DNA from: Pelagibacteraceae bacterium AG-422-N09
GTDB lineage: Bacteria > Pseudomonadota > Alphaproteobacteria > Pelagibacterales > AG-422-B15
DNA length: 64,000 nt
Reading direction: 5' to 3'
Assembly (NCBI GenBank): GCA_003213515.1
Contig: QCMV01000005.1
Location: 1-64,000 of the forward strand
In this document: piece after piece, positions 1 through 9,386 of the stretch
Numbering within the stretch: the first letter of the stretch is position 1
How the letters are laid out: every line of letters begins with the position of its first letter
Position numbers and translations under genes: made by a program
Notes under the pieces: model-generated
Database searches by the model: none
Told to the model about the DNA's origin: nothing
The model's input: only the letters and a program-made list of their open reading frames with translations

Positions 1-783
1 GAGATCATCATGGGAAAAGAAACTTCTCAAGAAACATTGGCAAAAACAATGGATTACGTTCAAAAAATTAGAAAGACCCCAATTGTTGTAAATGACAGTC
101 GAGGTTTTTATACTAGTCGTGTATTTGGTACATATACCGGTGAGGGTGTTGCAATGCTAGCAGAAGGTATAAAACCTGCTTTAATTGAAAATGCTGGTAA
201 GATGACAGGCATGCCAATGGCTCCTCTGGCTCTTTCTGATGCTGTAGCGTTAGATTTAGCTTGGAAAGTTACAACTCAAACTAAAAAGGATTTTGAAGCT
301 GAAGGCAAAGAATTTCCAATTACCCCAATGTATTCAATTATGGAAGAAATGGTTGAAAAGCAAGGTAGGTTTGGAAAGAAAAACAATAAAGGCTTTTACG
401 AGTATCCTGAAAATGGAAAAAAATACCTATGGCCTGAACTGTCTAACCTATGCAAAGAAAGTGACGACCAACCTGATGTTGAGGAATTAAAGAAAAGGTT
501 TCTTTATATTCAAGCACTTGAAACAGCTAAATGCTATGAAGAAAATGTACTTACAGATGTCAGAGACGCAGATATTGGAGCAATACTTGGTTGGGGTATG
601 GCACCTTGGACTGGTGGAACACTATCCTTCATTGATATGGTTGGCGTTAAAAATTTCGTTGCTGAAGCTGATAAACTCGCACAAAAATATGGCGATAGAT
701 TTACACCTTGCAAGCTTCTTCGTGATATGGCCGCCAAAAATGAGACTTTTCATAAAAGTGGTAATTCTAGTCAAGCAGCTTAA
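1..783 (+). CDS. FadB/FadJ-type 3-hydroxyacyl-CoA dehydrogenase, C-terminal part (5' truncated by window)
   Basis: The frame is open from base 1, so the ATG at 10 is internal and the gene starts outside the window. The visible part matches the tail of the multifunctional beta-oxidation protein. It begins just before the KTPIVVND-x-x-GFY stretch that closes the NAD-binding half. It then has the first 3-hydroxyacyl-CoA dehydrogenase C-terminal domain and a second copy starting near ELKKRFLYIQ, with a D-IGAILGWGMAPWTGG segment. By family it oxidises 3-hydroxyacyl-CoA to 3-ketoacyl-CoA in the cytoplasm. The enoyl-CoA hydratase domain expected at the N-terminus cannot be seen. It lies 48 bases upstream of the taurine aminotransferase gene on the same strand. 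Confidence 0.85.
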   Translation, partial: EIIMGKETSQETLAKTMDYVQKIRKTPIVVNDSRGFYTSRVFGTYTGEGVAMLAEGIKPALIENAGKMTGMPMAPLALSDAVALDLAWKVTTQTKKDFEAEGKEFPITPMYSIMEEMVEKQGRFGKKNNKGFYEYPENGKKYLWPELSNLCKESDDQPDVEELKKRFLYIQALETAKCYEENVLTDVRDADIGAILGWGMAPWTGGTLSFIDMVGVKNFVAEADKLAQKYGDRFTPCKLLRDMAAKNETFHKSGNSSQAA

Positions 784-831
784 ATAAGATTAATATAAAT
801 ATTATATCTTTATTGATTTGAAAGGATCTAT

Positions 832-2154
832 ATGGCAAACACTACACCTACGACTAATTCTCTCGAAAATTACTTTTTACCCTTCACTGCAAATAAGGAT
901 TTCAAAAAAGATCCAAGACTTTTGGATAGAGGGGAAGGTGTATATTATTGGAACCATAAAGGTGATACGGTAATTGATGCTTCTTCAGGATTATTTTGTG
1001 TACCTTTGGGTCACGGAAGGAAAGAGATTGCAGATGCTGTACACCAGCAATTATTAAAATTAGATTATTCACCAAGCTTCCAGGTTTCTCACTTACCTGC
1101 TTTTGCCTGTGCTGAAAAAGTTGCAAAACTATTACCTGGCGACCTTAATAATGTTTTTTTCACGATATGTGGGTCAACAGCAATAGATTCAGCTATAAAA
1201 ATTGTTCAAGCATATCAGCATGCAATTGGACAAGCTCATCGAATGAAGTTTGTATCACGTGAAAGAGCTTACCACGGTGTGAATATTGGCGGCACATCCC
1301 TGAGTGGTATGATTAAAAACAGAGAAATATTTACTGCTGCAATGCCTGGCGTTATCCATTTAAGACATACTTGGTTAGATGAGAATAAGTTCACAAAAGG
1401 TCAACCAGAACATGGTGCACATTTAGCTGATGACCTTCAGAGATTTGTTGATATGTATGGTCCAGAGTCAATTGCTGCATGCTTTGTAGAGCCTATCGCA
1501 GGATCAACGGGAACATTAATTCCACCTAAGGGATACTTAGAAAAGTTAAGAGCAACATGTGATAAGTATGGCATCGTATTAATTTTTGATGAAGTTATTA
1601 CAGGATTTGGAAGAACAGGAAAGTCTTTTGGTTCAGTAAAATATAATGTTCAACCAGATATGATAACTATGGCTAAAGCCATTACGAATGGTTCTCAGCC
1701 AATGGGTGCAGTTGGGGTTTCCGACAAAATTTATAACGCAATTGTTGACAATGGCCCTGAACACGGAGTTGAGTTCTTTCATGGGTACACATACTCAGGT
1801 CACCCTGCATGTGTTGCAGCTTCATTAGCTACATTAGATATTTATGAAAAAGAAGATATTTTTGCAAGAGCTGAAAAGATGTCACCTTATTTTTTAGATG
1901 CTGTTTTTGACGCGTTTAAAGATGTTCCGGCTGTAACAGATGTTCGGGGAGATGGAATGATGGCTGCCATTGATCTTGCAGTTGATAAAGCTCCAGGTGT
2001 ACGTGGATATGATGCTCAAAAGAAAACTTTTGCGAATGGAGTTCACATTAAATTTACTGGCGATAGTGGTATAATTGCACCTGCTTTGATTGCCGAAGAA
2101 AAGCATATTGACGAAATGGTACAAAAAATAAAAGAAGTAGTTGTTAAATATTAA
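832..2154 (+). CDS. tpa: Taurine (omega-amino acid):pyruvate aminotransferase, class III
   Basis: A 440-residue class III PLP-dependent aminotransferase. The cofactor lysine is K282 in the motif MAKAITNGSQPMGAV, preceded by the IFDEVITGFGRTGK motif that holds the PLP aspartate. By sequence alone it belongs with omega-amino acid:pyruvate transaminases, which use beta-alanine, taurine and similar amines. The sulfoacetaldehyde acetyltransferase gene 16 bases downstream and alanine dehydrogenase nearby argue for taurine plus pyruvate giving sulfoacetaldehyde plus alanine. An AAAGGA ribosome binding site lies just before the ATG. The taurine assignment is inference from context; beta-alanine transaminase is the main alternative. 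Confidence 0.8.
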   Translation: MANTTPTTNSLENYFLPFTANKDFKKDPRLLDRGEGVYYWNHKGDTVIDASSGLFCVPLGHGRKEIADAVHQQLLKLDYSPSFQVSHLPAFACAEKVAKLLPGDLNNVFFTICGSTAIDSAIKIVQAYQHAIGQAHRMKFVSRERAYHGVNIGGTSLSGMIKNREIFTAAMPGVIHLRHTWLDENKFTKGQPEHGAHLADDLQRFVDMYGPESIAACFVEPIAGSTGTLIPPKGYLEKLRATCDKYGIVLIFDEVITGFGRTGKSFGSVKYNVQPDMITMAKAITNGSQPMGAVGVSDKIYNAIVDNGPEHGVEFFHGYTYSGHPACVAASLATLDIYEKEDIFARAEKMSPYFLDAVFDAFKDVPAVTDVRGDGMMAAIDLAVDKAPGVRGYDAQKKTFANGVHIKFTGDSGIIAPALIAEEKHIDEMVQKIKEVVVKY

Positions 2155-2170
2155 TAGAAAAGTTTCAAAT

Positions 2171-3949
2171 ATGACTAAAATGACAACAGAAGAAGCTTTT
2201 ATCAAAGTTTTACAAAAGCATGGCATACAACATGCATTTGGAATTATTGGTTCAGCGTTTATGCCTATATCCGATTTATTTCCCAAAGCTGGTATAACTT
2301 TTTGGGATGTAGCTCACGAAACTAACGGAGGCATTGTTGCTGATGGATACACTCGTGCTACAGGAAAAATGTCAATGTGCATTGCTCAGAATGGTCCAGG
2401 TATCACAAATTTTGTTACGCCAATCAAAACAGCATACTGGAATCATACTCCTTTACTCTTAGTAACGCCTCAAGCTGCCAACAAAACAATTGGTCAAGGC
2501 GGATTTCAAGAAGTTGAGCAGATGGCTTTATTTAAAGATATGGTTTGCTATCAAGAAGAGGTGAGAGATCCTTCCAGAATAGCAGAGGTTTTAAATAGAG
2601 TAATATCAAAAGCGTTTAGGGGTTCAGCGCCTGCTCAAATAAATGTACCAAGAGATATGTGGACACAAGTCATTGATATTGAAATACCAACGATTATAAA
2701 TTTTGAAAGACCAGCTGGAGGTAATGAAGCAATATTAAAAGCATCAGAGTTGCTATCTAATGCAAAATTTCCTGTAATTTTATCTGGTGCTGGCGTTGTA
2801 TTAGGTGATGCTATTGAAGAATGCAAATTACTTGCTGAAAGACTAGATGCTCCCGTTGCGTGCGGATATCAACATAATGATAGTTTTCCAGGCAATCATC
2901 GTTTAGCTGTTGGACCCTTAGGTTATAATGGATCAAAAGCAGCAATGGAATTAATTTCAAAGGCTGATGTTGTTCTTGCTTTAGGTACTAGGTTAAATCC
3001 TTTTTCTACTTTGCCATGCTATGGCATAGATTATTGGCCAACAGAAGCATCAGTAATTCAAGTCGATATAAATTCAGACCGTATAGGGCTTACTAAAAAG
3101 GTAACTGTAGGCATTTGTGGAGATTCAAAGCTTGTAACACAACAATTAATAAATAACTTATCTCAAAGTGCCGGTGATAATGGCAGAGATGATCGAAAAG
3201 CATTAGTGCATCAAACTAAATCTTCTTGGCTACAAACGCTAAGCAGCATGGATCACGAAGATGATGATCCTGGAACCACATGGAACGCGGACTCTAGAAA
3301 GAGAGATTCTGATAGAATGTCTCCACGAATGGCTTGGAGAGCAATCCAAGCGGCTCTGCCCAGAGAAGCAATTATTTCATCGGATATTGGCAATAATTGT
3401 GCAATAGGAAATGCTTATCCTACTTTTGATGAAGGAAGAAAGTATCTTGCTCCAGGTCTATTTGGTCCATGCGGATATGGTTTTCCCTCAGTTCTAGGCG
3501 CTAAAATTGGATGCCCCAACATTCCAGTTGTTGGATTTGCTGGAGATGGAGCATTTGGCATTAGTATGAACGAGATGACCTCTTGTGCAAGAGAAGAATG
3601 GCCTGCCATTACCATGGTAATATTCAGAAATTATCAATGGGGCGCCGAGAAAAGAAACTCAATTCTTTGGTATGACAATAATTTTGTTGGCACTGAATTA
3701 GATCCAAAACTAAGCTACGCAAAAGTTGCAGAAGGATGTGGCTTAAAAGGTGTCATAGTTAGAACGATGGAAGAATTGACTCAAAATCTAAGGAAGGCCT
3801 GCGAAGATCAGGATAGAGGTATCACAACATTTATTGAAGTTATTTTGAATCAAGAATTAGGCGAGCCTTTCAGAAGAGATGCAATGAAAAAGCCTGTTGA
3901 AATTGCAGGCATTGACTCCAGTGACATGAGTCAAGAACAAATAGGCTAG
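2171..3949 (+). CDS. xsc: Sulfoacetaldehyde acetyltransferase (Xsc)
   Basis: A 592-residue thiamine-diphosphate enzyme that converts sulfoacetaldehyde and phosphate into acetyl phosphate and sulfite, the carbon-sulfur cleaving step of taurine breakdown. The start MTKMTTEEAFIKVLQ is the usual Xsc N-terminus. An in-frame ATG at 2141 would overlap tpa and add ten unlikely residues, so 2171 was chosen. The N-terminal ThDP-binding region (HAFGIIGSAFMPISDLFPKAG) and the GDG motif at residues 458-460 are both present. The gene forms an operon with tpa. Its last bases overlap the end of the convergent methyltransferase gene. Confidence 0.95.
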   Translation: MTKMTTEEAFIKVLQKHGIQHAFGIIGSAFMPISDLFPKAGITFWDVAHETNGGIVADGYTRATGKMSMCIAQNGPGITNFVTPIKTAYWNHTPLLLVTPQAANKTIGQGGFQEVEQMALFKDMVCYQEEVRDPSRIAEVLNRVISKAFRGSAPAQINVPRDMWTQVIDIEIPTIINFERPAGGNEAILKASELLSNAKFPVILSGAGVVLGDAIEECKLLAERLDAPVACGYQHNDSFPGNHRLAVGPLGYNGSKAAMELISKADVVLALGTRLNPFSTLPCYGIDYWPTEASVIQVDINSDRIGLTKKVTVGICGDSKLVTQQLINNLSQSAGDNGRDDRKALVHQTKSSWLQTLSSMDHEDDDPGTTWNADSRKRDSDRMSPRMAWRAIQAALPREAIISSDIGNNCAIGNAYPTFDEGRKYLAPGLFGPCGYGFPSVLGAKIGCPNIPVVGFAGDGAFGISMNEMTSCAREEWPAITMVIFRNYQWGAEKRNSILWYDNNFVGTELDPKLSYAKVAEGCGLKGVIVRTMEELTQNLRKACEDQDRGITTFIEVILNQELGEPFRRDAMKKPVEIAGIDSSDMSQEQIG

Positions 3950-4569
3950 GATTTTCTTAAAATATAAATTTTATTTTTTGCACTGGAGTTGTGACGAGGA
4001 AGTGCTAGGAATGGCCTTGAGATATACAAAGGAGTGTATTCATTGGATCTGTTGGCTAGTTCTGTATCAAACCCTAATTTTTTAAAAATAGTCTCAGAAA
4101 TTGAAAGTATTAAGTAACCATTTTTTTTTGTAACTCTTAATAATTCTTTGATTGCACCTGGCCCTACATGACCAGCAGTAAGGACTCCTGTGCAGATTAT
4201 TAAATCGAACTGATTGCTTTTCAATGTAGTTTTTTTATTTAATGATTGGCAAACAAGCTTTTTAAATATTTTTTTTGATTTTGCAAGTTCTAGCATTTCT
4301 TTTGAATTATCTAAACCCGTTAGATTTTTATAATCTAATTTACTCAACTCTTCAGCTACTAATCCAGTTCCACATCCAGCGTCTAAAATATTTGCTTTTT
4401 TTGAAATTTTTATTTTTTTACTAAGAATGATATCTTTTAATCGTTTTGGATAAGCGTATCCCCAATCAGTTAAATCTTTATCGTATTCCTTTGCCCAACT
4501 TTTATAATGAAGTTTAAGTTTTGCTGGATTTTTTTCTGTATAAACAATTTTAAGCCATTTTTTTGCCAT
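3946..4569 (-). CDS. Class I SAM-dependent methyltransferase, substrate unknown
   Basis: A 207-residue soluble protein with the SAM-binding motif ILDAGCGTG at residues 61-69, an acidic strand-2 end (LTGLDNS) and the post-motif FDLIICTGVL. It resembles small UbiE/Williams-Beuren-27-like methyltransferases, but nothing in it identifies the substrate. It is convergent with xsc (four-base overlap of stop codons) and divergent from ald, with 54 bases between the start codons that must hold both promoters. A link to taurine metabolism is not shown by the sequence. Codon and base use look like those of the neighbours. Confidence 0.75.
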   Translation of the reverse strand: MAKKWLKIVYTEKNPAKLKLHYKSWAKEYDKDLTDWGYAYPKRLKDIILSKKIKISKKANILDAGCGTGLVAEELSKLDYKNLTGLDNSKEMLELAKSKKIFKKLVCQSLNKKTTLKSNQFDLIICTGVLTAGHVGPGAIKELLRVTKKNGYLILSISETIFKKLGFDTELANRSNEYTPLYISRPFLALPRHNSSAKNKIYILRKS

Positions 4570-4623
4570 TAGAGTTCTTAGTCCTTTTTAAATTTATGCA
4601 AATAGTATAAAAATTAGTTATAT

Positions 4624-5739
4624 ATGTTAATAGGCGTTCCAAAAGAAATCAAACCTCAAGAAAATAGAGTAGGACTATCTGCTGATAGTGTAAAGATACT
4701 TGTTTCAGAGGGCAATAAGGTTATTGTTGAAACAGGGGCAGGAATAGGCTCAGGCTTTACTGACGCTGACTATTCTTCTGCAGGTGCAAGCATTTGCAAA
4801 ACTGCCGGAGAGGTTTTTGATATAAGCGAATTAATAATTAAAGTTAAAGAGCCACAAAAACAAGAAGTTGAGCTTCTTAAAAAAAATCAACTATTATTTA
4901 CCTATCTTCATTTAGCCGCCAATAAGGAACTTACCTTAGGGTTAATGAAATCTAGATCAACGTGCATCGCCTACGAGACTGTTACAGATGAGAATAATCG
5001 TCTACCATTACTCGCTCCGATGAGTGAAGTTGCAGGTAGAATTTCTATTCAAGCAGGAGCAAGATCATTAGAGATGACAAACAGTGGCAGAGGAGTACTT
5101 TTATCAGGCGCAACTGGAGCCCCACCAGCAAATGTAGTTATTATTGGGTGTGGAGTAGTTGGATTTAATGCCGCATTAATAGCGCATGGAATGAAAGCAA
5201 ATGTTATTTTAATTGATCAATCTCAACAGAGGCTTGATGAGTTAAAATCATTCTTCAACAATGAAGTTACAACTGTGATCTCAACAACTGATAGTATTAA
5301 TGAAAATGTAAAAGATTGTGATTTATTGATAGGGAGTGTTCTTGTGCCAGGCGCATCTGCGCCAAAACTAGTTTCAGAAAACTTAGTTTCAAAGATGAAA
5401 CCAGGCTCTGCTCTTGTTGACGTAGCCATTGATCAGGGGGGATGCATTGAAACCAGTAAGCCAACAACTCATGCTGATCCGGTGTATGTTCTGCATAATG
5501 TTGTTCATTATTGTGTTACAAATATGCCTGGATGTGTACCTAGAACGTCAACAATCAGTCTTAATCAAGCAACATTGCCATTCGTGTCTGATTTAGCCAA
5601 AAATGGTCTCAATACAGCTTTGAGTTCAAATAAAAATTTCTTAAATGGTCTAAATGTAATGGATGGAAACTGTACACAGCAAGATGTAGCTAAAGATCTT
5701 GATTTAGGTTATTGTATGCCTGAAAAGTTAATTGCTTAA
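4624..5739 (+). CDS. ald: Alanine dehydrogenase
   Basis: A 371-residue NAD-dependent alanine dehydrogenase that deaminates L-alanine to pyruvate and ammonium. The N-terminus MLIGVPKEIKPQENRVGLS is typical. The catalytic lysine and histidine of the family fall at K75 (KVKEPQ) and H96 (LFTYLHLAANK). The nucleotide fold follows at NVVIIGCGVVGFNAA. Next to tpa and xsc its likely job is to regenerate the pyruvate acceptor used in taurine transamination and to release taurine nitrogen as ammonium. It ends four bases inside the convergent MetE-like gene. Confidence 0.95.
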   Translation: MLIGVPKEIKPQENRVGLSADSVKILVSEGNKVIVETGAGIGSGFTDADYSSAGASICKTAGEVFDISELIIKVKEPQKQEVELLKKNQLLFTYLHLAANKELTLGLMKSRSTCIAYETVTDENNRLPLLAPMSEVAGRISIQAGARSLEMTNSGRGVLLSGATGAPPANVVIIGCGVVGFNAALIAHGMKANVILIDQSQQRLDELKSFFNNEVTTVISTTDSINENVKDCDLLIGSVLVPGASAPKLVSENLVSKMKPGSALVDVAIDQGGCIETSKPTTHADPVYVLHNVVHYCVTNMPGCVPRTSTISLNQATLPFVSDLAKNGLNTALSSNKNFLNGLNVMDGNCTQQDVAKDLDLGYCMPEKLIA

Positions 5740-6782
5740 ATATCTTCAACAGCTTTACAGAGATTTGTTAATTTTTTTATTGCTAACTCTCGCGATAGAT
5801 AGCCAAGACCGCAATCAGGAGCAGCTATAAGTCTTTCTTTATCAATATGGTTAAGGCAATCTAAAGCTCTAGATCTAATCATATCAATATCTTCAATTTG
5901 ACTTGAGGCTATTTTTAAAAGACCAAATACAATTTTTTTTGTTTTGTATTTTTCTAATAACTTTAAATCATTATATCGATGTGCATCTTCAATTGAAATT
6001 GTATCAATACAACTTGCTTCTAATGCGTCAGCCAAATCAAAATAGCTAGATAGAGGAGCCTTTGGATAATCAACTGAGTCTATTTTATCAGGATAGCCAC
6101 AACATATGTGTACAATTTTATCGCAATTGTTAATGCCGTGAAAGCAACGTTCAATATTATCAATCCCAAACTCGAGCGCTTCTTTTGATTTTCTTGCAAA
6201 TAGTGGTTCATCAATTTGAATATATCTGCAGCCAGCATCAACAAGATTTTTAATTTCCTTATTGATTACTTCACCTAGGTCGAAGCACATCTTCTTTTCT
6301 TCATGATAAAAGTTATCAGAAATAGTATCAGCAATAGTAAGAGGGCCTGGTATTGTAGCTTTAATTGGCTTGTTTGAAACAGATTGATTAAGCTTAAATT
6401 CTCTATCTAAAAAATAACCATTGAATTCAATTTTTTTTGTTATGGTTGGAAGCCAGCAGTTATAATTTCCAGTTCTTGCAGTTTTTTCAGTGAGTATCTT
6501 AAAGTCTATCCCTTTCAAATGCCTGCAATGATAGTGAATATAATTTTCTCTTCTAACCTCTCCATCAGTGACAATATCGATTCCACAAGCAATCTGATCA
6601 TTTATGACTTGTTTTGATGCTTCATTTACTAGACTTTCATATTGACTGCCCATCTTCTTTTTTTCTTCTTGATATACAGAAGTTGGCCTTTCGTTGTCGG
6701 TACCTTTTTCCCCTTTAAACCAATCTGATAAAGGTAAAAAGGACGGCTTAGGGAACGAACCAATTGTGGTTGTTAAAATCAT
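5736..6782 (-). CDS. Core MetE-like (cobalamin-independent family) methionine synthase
   Basis: A 348-residue protein that covers only the catalytic C-terminal barrel of MetE; full MetE is about 750 residues. The zinc ligands are present: H225 and C227 in VHICCGY and C324 in APDCGLG, with an acidic residue in QIDEPLF. The start has the typical TTTIGSFPKP. Members of this short class make methionine from homocysteine but often do not use 5-methyl-THF-triglutamate as full MetE does; some use methylcobalamin or another methyl donor. The donor here is unknown. The gene overlaps the end of ald, and its 5' side is a 268-base AT-rich gap shared with the divergent binding-protein gene. Confidence 0.8.
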   Translation of the reverse strand: MILTTTIGSFPKPSFLPLSDWFKGEKGTDNERPTSVYQEEKKKMGSQYESLVNEASKQVINDQIACGIDIVTDGEVRRENYIHYHCRHLKGIDFKILTEKTARTGNYNCWLPTITKKIEFNGYFLDREFKLNQSVSNKPIKATIPGPLTIADTISDNFYHEEKKMCFDLGEVINKEIKNLVDAGCRYIQIDEPLFARKSKEALEFGIDNIERCFHGINNCDKIVHICCGYPDKIDSVDYPKAPLSSYFDLADALEASCIDTISIEDAHRYNDLKLLEKYKTKKIVFGLLKIASSQIEDIDMIRSRALDCLNHIDKERLIAAPDCGLGYLSRELAIKKLTNLCKAVEDI

Positions 6783-7050
6783 GACAAAAGTCTATTTAAA
6801 ACAGTAATTTAGCCAAGTATTAAGTATCATATATATTGAAAAAATATATTTATATGAATCATATATTTATCAAACTCTCTTAATGTATGAAATTATAATT
6901 AATTTTTATTGATATTTTTCAGATGCTTAGATTGGAATTAAATTATTTAAGACCAGAGATTTATGAAAATTTCTTAAACTTTATTCTTTACACCTTCTCT
7001 CTTATGTATGAGAATTTTTTATTAATTAATTAACAATATGAGGAGTAGCC

Positions 7051-8196
7051 GTGAAGAAAATAAATAAAACTCTTAAGGCTGCAAAAGTTTCAAGAAGATC
7101 AGTCCTTAAAGGTGCAGCTGCAACTGGAGCAGCAGCAGCTATTGGCCCCTGGTATATTCCAAATGCTTTTGCCGCACCTGTTGTAAATGTTTTGATGTGG
7201 GGTGAGTATTTACCTGATTCAGTTGTAGCTGATTTTAAAGCTAAAACTGGCATTACTGTTAATCACACCAAAATCGGAGACAACGGTGAAATAATATCAA
7301 AAATGAAAGCTGGTGGTGGCGCAGGTTATGACCTAGCAAGCCCGACGAATATGAGGGCGTTGCAATGGGAGAACCTAGGTGTCTTAGCTCCATTCGATAT
7401 GAATAGAATCAATACTAGTGCTGTAAACCCAGGGATGCTCGCAGTAGGTGAGCGCGATTGGAATTTTGGTGGGAATGGATCTCACTGGGTTCCACAATTG
7501 TGGGGAACAGAGTCAATTTCTTGGAGAACTGACAAATGGACTCCAGATGGTCTTCCAAGTTTTGGTGATTTATGGGAGCCTAATCCGGGCATTGATGGAG
7601 CCTTCATGATGGGTAGGACTTACTCAATGATGACAGGTTGTGGAATCTGGATGCATCACCAAGGTAAGATGGACTTCTGGTCTTCTTATAAAGACGAAGA
7701 TACTATGAGAAAGAACTGGGAGACAATTACTGATTTCTGTATTTCTAAAAAAGGAAATCTTGTTAAATTCTGGTCAGGTGCTGATCCTCAGAAACAAGGA
7801 TTTACATCTGATGGTGTGGTCGTTGGACAAACTTGGGATGGCCCAATTGCAGCAATGATGAAAGCCGGTGAGCCAGTTGCTTATCAAACTACAGATGAAG
7901 GTGCGTTAGCATGGATTGATGGTATCACATTATCTGCAAAAGCTGAGAACATTGATGAAGCTTATGAATTAATCAATTATAGCTTTACCCCTGAAGTTGG
8001 TGGTCAAACTATTAATGAAATTGGATATAATTCAGCTGTAAATGGCGCTTCTGATTTTTACTCATCAGAAACAAAAGCTTTAGCTAAAGCAATTTATCCA
8101 GGGGATACTTCTACTAAGTTGAATCCTTGGCCACCAGAGCCACCTTGGTTTGCTGATGCAAGAGCTGAGTACGCGAATAAATTTGAAACGGCGTAA
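7051..8196 (+). CDS. Tat-exported periplasmic binding protein of a polyamine-type ABC transporter
   Basis: A 381-residue extracellular solute-binding protein of the PotD/PotF family. The start is GTG at 7051, set by a strong AGGAG at 7041-7045. The N-terminus is a twin-arginine signal, SRRSVLKG with R15 and R16, then an alanine-rich core and a likely cleavage site AFA-A after residue 41. The mature protein begins with VVNVLMWGEYLPDSVV, typical of spermidine/putrescine binders. The Tat genes are in the same window (24.6-25.9 kb). A terminator hairpin separates it from the ATPase and permease genes, which should give an excess of binding protein. The ligand is probably a polyamine or related amine but is not proven. 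Confidence 0.85.
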   Translation: MKKINKTLKAAKVSRRSVLKGAAATGAAAAIGPWYIPNAFAAPVVNVLMWGEYLPDSVVADFKAKTGITVNHTKIGDNGEIISKMKAGGGAGYDLASPTNMRALQWENLGVLAPFDMNRINTSAVNPGMLAVGERDWNFGGNGSHWVPQLWGTESISWRTDKWTPDGLPSFGDLWEPNPGIDGAFMMGRTYSMMTGCGIWMHHQGKMDFWSSYKDEDTMRKNWETITDFCISKKGNLVKFWSGADPQKQGFTSDGVVVGQTWDGPIAAMMKAGEPVAYQTTDEGALAWIDGITLSAKAENIDEAYELINYSFTPEVGGQTINEIGYNSAVNGASDFYSSETKALAKAIYPGDTSTKLNPWPPEPPWFADARAEYANKFETA

Positions 8197-8218
8197 TTAG
8201 TTTCTAATAACATTTAAG

Positions 8219-8249
8219 GCGCTCAAGATCGTATCTTGGGCGCTTTTTT
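8219..8249 (+). terminator. Rho-independent terminator/attenuator inside the transporter operon
   Basis: An 11-bp stem (GCGCTCAAGAT against ATCTTGGGCGC, one G-U pair) closes a CGT triloop and is followed directly by six T residues. It lies 22 bases after the binding-protein stop and 38 bases before the ATPase gene. It probably stops most transcripts and lets some read through, lowering ATPase and permease expression relative to the binding protein. Confidence 0.85.
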
Positions 8250-8286
8250 GTATCGTGTTTATTAATTTAATAACTATAATTTTCTT

Positions 8287-9384
8287 ATGAGTGCAGACGT
8301 AGAGTTAAATAACGTTTCAGTTACTTTTGGGAGTTTTTATGCAGCTAAAAGCGTAAACGTAAAAATTAACGGCGGTGAATTCTTTTCTTTCTTGGGACCA
8401 TCTGGCTGCGGAAAGACAACATTGTTGAGAGCTATTTCAGGATTTCAAGATCCCTCTGAAGGATCTGTGTTAATTGATAACAAAGATATGTCTGGCATAG
8501 GACCAAACAAAAGACCTACTTCTCTCATATTCCAGAATCTAGCCTTATTTCCTCTAATGTCAGTTTCTGAAAATATTGCTTTCTCTCTTGAGGTCAGAGG
8601 AGTCTCAAAGGGAGATAGACAAAAAAGAGCAGATGAGCTTTTAGAGCTTATTGCATTGGAAGGACAGGGCGAAAAAAAAGTACATCAATTATCAGGAGGA
8701 CAAAAACAAAGAGTAGCAATCGCAAGAGCATTGGCTGTTGAACCAAAAGTTTTATTATTAGACGAACCTTTGTCTGCATTAGATCTAAAACTAAGACAAA
8801 GAATGAGAACCGAGTTAAGAGAAATTCAAAAAAGGGTTAACATAACATTTATTTATATTACTCATGACCAAGGTGAAGCATTAACAATGTCTGATAGGAT
8901 TGCAGTAATGAACGAAGGGGAAATTGAGCAGATAGGACCTTGTGATGAAGTTTATAACAACCCATTAACCCCTTTTGTTGCAACTTTTGTTGGAGAAAAC
9001 AATCCTCTATTTGGAAAAGTAAAAGAGATCAATCAAAATAAGATTAAAATAGAAACTCCTGATGGTGATTTCGTATCGACAATGAACGAAAATAAGAAAT
9101 TAAACATTGGGGATGAAGCAATTGCTTTTGTAAGACCTGAGTCTTTATTCTTACCAAGAGATGGAGACAGTTTTGATAATTTAATTGATGTAAATATTGA
9201 AAGCTTTGAGTTTGAGGGAAATATAAAAAATTTCTACGCAACGTTAAAGTCTGGAACAAAGATCAAGTTTTCTATTCCAAATGCAATTGATACTTCATTA
9301 ATCTCTTCAGGTACAAAATTACAACTTGGCTTTGAGTCCACAAAGTCTTCAATTTTACCTAAAGCACAATTAGCCATAGATTAA
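8287..9384 (+). CDS. potA: Polyamine-type ABC transporter ATP-binding protein (PotA-like)
   Basis: A 365-residue ABC ATPase with a TOBE-type C-terminal domain, the normal length for PotA. Walker A is GPSGCGKTT at 38-46, the Q-loop is in LIFQNLALFP, the signature LSGGQ is at about 135-139, Walker B is LLLDE at 156-160, and the switch histidine is in ITHDQ. It powers import by the PotB- and PotC-like permeases that follow. The next gene starts two bases after its stop. Substrate naming is by family only; opine, spermidine and putrescine importers share this architecture. Confidence 0.9.
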   Translation: MSADVELNNVSVTFGSFYAAKSVNVKINGGEFFSFLGPSGCGKTTLLRAISGFQDPSEGSVLIDNKDMSGIGPNKRPTSLIFQNLALFPLMSVSENIAFSLEVRGVSKGDRQKRADELLELIALEGQGEKKVHQLSGGQKQRVAIARALAVEPKVLLLDEPLSALDLKLRQRMRTELREIQKRVNITFIYITHDQGEALTMSDRIAVMNEGEIEQIGPCDEVYNNPLTPFVATFVGENNPLFGKVKEINQNKIKIETPDGDFVSTMNENKKLNIGDEAIAFVRPESLFLPRDGDSFDNLIDVNIESFEFEGNIKNFYATLKSGTKIKFSIPNAIDTSLISSGTKLQLGFESTKSSILPKAQLAID

Positions 9385-9386
9385 AT

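Noticed and set aside
6783..7050. Possible SAM-II/SAM-V riboswitch before the MetE-like gene (GGCTAAA on the minus strand)
   Set aside because: Only the short purine-rich end matches; I could not find the pseudoknot partner or the first stem. A covariance-model search would decide.
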